A stretch of DNA of 53,042 nt, taken from Desulfofundulus luciae (GTDB lineage Bacteria; Bacillota; Desulfotomaculia; Desulfotomaculales; Desulfovirgulaceae). The notes beneath the pieces were generated by a model. That model did not search any database. It saw nothing but the letters and a program-made list of their open reading frames with translations, and had not been told where the DNA came from. The stretch spans positions 1-53,042 of the forward strand of contig NZ_JAUSUX010000019.1 of NCBI RefSeq assembly GCF_030813795.1, written 5' to 3'. Positions 51,550-53,042 of the stretch are shown here, piece after piece. Positions within the stretch are counted from its first letter, which is position 1; each line of letters begins with the position of its first letter. The translations under genes and the position numbers were made by a program.

Positions 51550-51572
51550 GTCCTGTGAAGGACCTTTTTTTT
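51550..51572 (+). terminator. Intrinsic terminator before the Lrp/AsnC gene
   Basis: GTCCT, loop GTGA, AGGAC, then C and eight T. The stem is short but the U-run is strong. It may end IS-derived transcripts or attenuate the downstream regulator gene, which starts 72 bases later. Confidence 0.55.
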
Positions 51573-51644
51573 ACCGGAAGGGAAAACAGGAATTGTATTA
51601 AAAACGGCAAAGCAACAAATTATGGTTGAAGATCAGGAAAAAGG

Positions 51645-52148
51645 ATGATACATGTGCAAGCGCTGGATGCTGTTGATTTAGCAATCCTGAAAACCCTCCA
51701 GGAGAATGCCCGCTCTTCTTACCAGGAAATCGCTACCCGGGTTGGTGTTTCACGTGTCACCGTGCATGAAAGAATCCGAAAGCTCATGGAGAGCGGCGTC
51801 ATCGAAGGTTTTCATGCCCGGGTCAATGCCCAACGCATCGGTTATCAGGTAACTGCCATCGTAGGTTTGATCACCATTCAGGGAAAAGAGGCGTACCGGA
51901 CGATTGAGGAGTTGCAGCAGCTTACCGAGGTGGAGGAAATCCATGTCGTGACGGGGCGTTATGATTACCTTGTCAAAGTACGGGCGAAGGACAACGAGGA
52001 CCTTCAGCGCATCCTCTTCAATAAAATTGATCAGGTTTATGGTTTTCAGCGGGCTGAGACGATGGTGGTCCTCTCCTCGCCGGTGGAGAAGTGCGGAATC
52101 GATCTGTACCGGGTGATCAATGACATCCAGGGCGCCCCACAAGGATAA
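51645..52148 (+). CDS. Lrp/AsnC-family transcriptional regulator
   Basis: 167 residues. An N-terminal helix-turn-helix (LDAVDLAILKTLQENARSSY, then VSRVTVHERIRKLMESGVI) is followed by the RAM/Lrp ligand-binding domain (VEEIHVVTGRYDYLVKVRAK), which binds amino acids in this family. It is slightly longer than typical Lrp (about 150-165). The first ATG is used; a GTG nine bases later is possible. The acetyltransferase gene follows after 21 bases, so it is a likely co-transcribed partner or target. Confidence 0.92.
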   Translation: MIHVQALDAVDLAILKTLQENARSSYQEIATRVGVSRVTVHERIRKLMESGVIEGFHARVNAQRIGYQVTAIVGLITIQGKEAYRTIEELQQLTEVEEIHVVTGRYDYLVKVRAKDNEDLQRILFNKIDQVYGFQRAETMVVLSSPVEKCGIDLYRVINDIQGAPQG

Positions 52149-52169
52149 CAGAAAGCGGAGGGAAGAAGT

Positions 52170-52616
52170 GTGTTAATCATAAGTAAGGCCGGCAAGGAGG
52201 ATATTGAGCAAATGTGCCTGCTGCTGCAGGAACTTTTTGACCTGGAGAAGGACTTTACTCCCGATTGGGAAAAGCAAAAAAAAGGACTGGAGTTGATTCT
52301 GGATAATCCCCAATACGGTTCCCTTTTGCTGCTGAAAAGAGACCAGGAGGTTCTGGGTATGGCCAACCTCCTTATTACAATAAGCACGGCAATGGGATGC
52401 AAAGTCATTTTACTGGAAGATTTTATTATTAAAAAAGAAGAAAGGAGAAAAGGACTGGGTAGTTATTTTATGGAAGCCATTAAAGACCTAGCCCGGAAAG
52501 AGGGCTACGGCAGGATTACCTTGCTGGCTGATAAGGACAACAGGCCGGCCCGGGAGTTTTACAGATCCCAGGGATTTCAAATGTCCAATATGGACTGCTG
52601 GCGCTATATACTGTAG
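52170..52616 (+). CDS. GNAT-family N-acetyltransferase
   Basis: 148 residues with a GTG start behind GGAGGGAAG. The acetyl-CoA pyrophosphate loop is visible as KKEERRKGLGSYFMEAIKD (R/Q-x-x-G-x-G/A type), and the last strand has NRPAREFYRSQGFQMSN. It transfers an acetyl group from acetyl-CoA to an amine; the substrate is unknown. The first 30 residues (EDIEQMCLLLQELFDLE) are typical of single-domain GNAT enzymes. Confidence 0.9.
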   Translation: MLIISKAGKEDIEQMCLLLQELFDLEKDFTPDWEKQKKGLELILDNPQYGSLLLLKRDQEVLGMANLLITISTAMGCKVILLEDFIIKKEERRKGLGSYFMEAIKDLARKEGYGRITLLADKDNRPAREFYRSQGFQMSNMDCWRYIL

Positions 52617-52671
52617 TTCCCGGCTCCAAACAAATGCATAATTAAAAGGCAAAATTGTTTTCGAATAGTAG

Positions 52672-52816
52672 TTGACTTTACTGTTTTGTTGTGATAATAT
52701 AAGCTTAAACAAACAAAGCGTTATCTAAATGTTAATTGCAAATATGTGATACGCAGTTGTATCACTGCGGCGAAGACGCCTTTTGTCAGGGAGCAGTCCT
52801 GCGGAAGGCGTTTTTC
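52672..52816 (+). ncRNA. Promoter-driven structured RNA or orphan attenuator
   Basis: TTGACT (52672-52677), 17 bases, TAATAT (52695-52700) make a good promoter. About 45 bases on are GTGATAC-GCAGTT-GTATCAC (52746-52765), a small hairpin GGCG-AAGA-CGCC (52769-52780), and a terminator pairing ACGCCTT (52776-52782) with AAGGCGT (52805-52811) before TTTTT. The last two share bases and exclude each other, like a riboswitch or attenuator. No gene follows before the IS-like edge. Confidence 0.5.
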
Positions 52817-52963
52817 TGTTCTGCGGTATCATCTATTCCAACGGAAGCTTGCTGCAGAATTTTACGGTTTGCAGGGACCGGAGAACGAGCATAGGAGCCT
52901 TTCTCCGGCGGGTACGGTTATAATAAATTTGCCGGAGAGCGAGGGCGTGTATTTGCTACTATA

Positions 52964-53042
52964 AAACTGATCCATTTTTAGCCCCTGTGATATTGTCAAA
53001 CTGATCCACCCTGGAAGCCGTGGTAGACAAAATGATACTGTG
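52964..53042 (+). mobile_element. Probable end of an IS21-type element, cut by the window
   Basis: AAACTGATCCA occurs at 52964-52974 and again at 52998-53008, 34 bases apart. Multiple copies of such a TGATCCA-containing motif near the termini are typical of IS21-family elements, whose istAB genes would lie beyond the window. No coding sequence is visible here. Confidence 0.45.

Noticed and set aside
51520-51572. Possible T-box leader (AGGGCGGCTGTG then terminator) before the Lrp gene
   Set aside because: The T-box bulge AGGGUGGNACCGCG is not matched and the downstream gene is not a tRNA-synthetase or amino-acid gene.

Overview
This is about 53 kb of a GC-rich chromosome, most likely from an anaerobic, spore-forming Bacillota of the Desulfotomaculum/Desulfofundulus/Pelotomaculum type (inference). 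The pointers are an alpha/beta-type small acid-soluble spore protein, many TTG and GTG starts behind strong GGAGG sites, a Firmicutes-style NrfHA nitrite reductase with ResB/CcsA cytochrome c maturation, several chemoreceptors, a CRP/FNR regulator, and a TauE-like exporter beside a PhsA/PsrA-type molybdoenzyme. No rRNA, tRNA or CRISPR array was seen.

Layout. 0.1-5.3 kb: a globin-coupled sensor, a two-ORF (frameshifted or split) chemoreceptor, an FtsA-like ATPase with repeated beta-grasp-like units, and a cNMP-DUF2225-TPR protein. 5.6-10.9 kb: a TetR regulator with an operator inside its own promoter, then an RND efflux pair. 11.0-13.5 kb: a CxxC thioredoxin-like protein, a stand-alone HMA metallochaperone and a P1B-type ATPase, behind an FNR-like box. 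13.7-22.1 kb: HPP membrane protein, CBS protein, histidine kinase with a c-type haem motif, OmpR/PhoB regulator, ResB, CcsA, NrfH, NrfA. This reads as one nitrite/nitrogen-oxide respiration and sensing block. It ends in a terminator followed by a group II intron remnant. 22.6-28 kb: FetAB-like ABC exporter, TreT-like glycosyltransferase, DeoC, and an ArsB/NhaD-type transporter preceded by a c-di-GMP-I riboswitch with a terminator. 28-30.6 kb: UspA, nitroreductase, an orphan ferredoxin subunit and a CRP/FNR regulator.

31.1-40.5 kb is the most unusual region. A TauE-like exporter and a small Oxa1/DUF106-like membrane protein precede a cytoplasmic molybdopterin oxidoreductase and its four-cluster ferredoxin subunit. 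Next comes a 934-residue protein that fuses a NuoF-type Fe-S end domain, a GltD-type flavin/NAD(P) module, two 4Fe-4S motifs, a Cys-rich knuckle and a degenerate chemoreceptor signalling domain. A complete Cache chemoreceptor follows; the fused receptor segment is its diverged copy. The cluster suggests a soluble sulfur- or other oxyanion reductase physically tied to the chemotaxis machinery.

40.5-49.7 kb: CitE-like lyase, two unknown small proteins, YetF-family protein, ComEA, lytic transglycosylase, SASP, ComEC, a TGS-domain GTPase and a nitrilase-family hydrolase. 49.7-51.4 kb is an insertion-sequence graveyard with one intact IS4-type element whose ribosome-binding site lies in a hairpin. 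51.6-52.6 kb: Lrp/AsnC regulator and GNAT acetyltransferase. The window ends with a promoter-driven structured RNA without a gene, next to what looks like the end of an IS21-type element.
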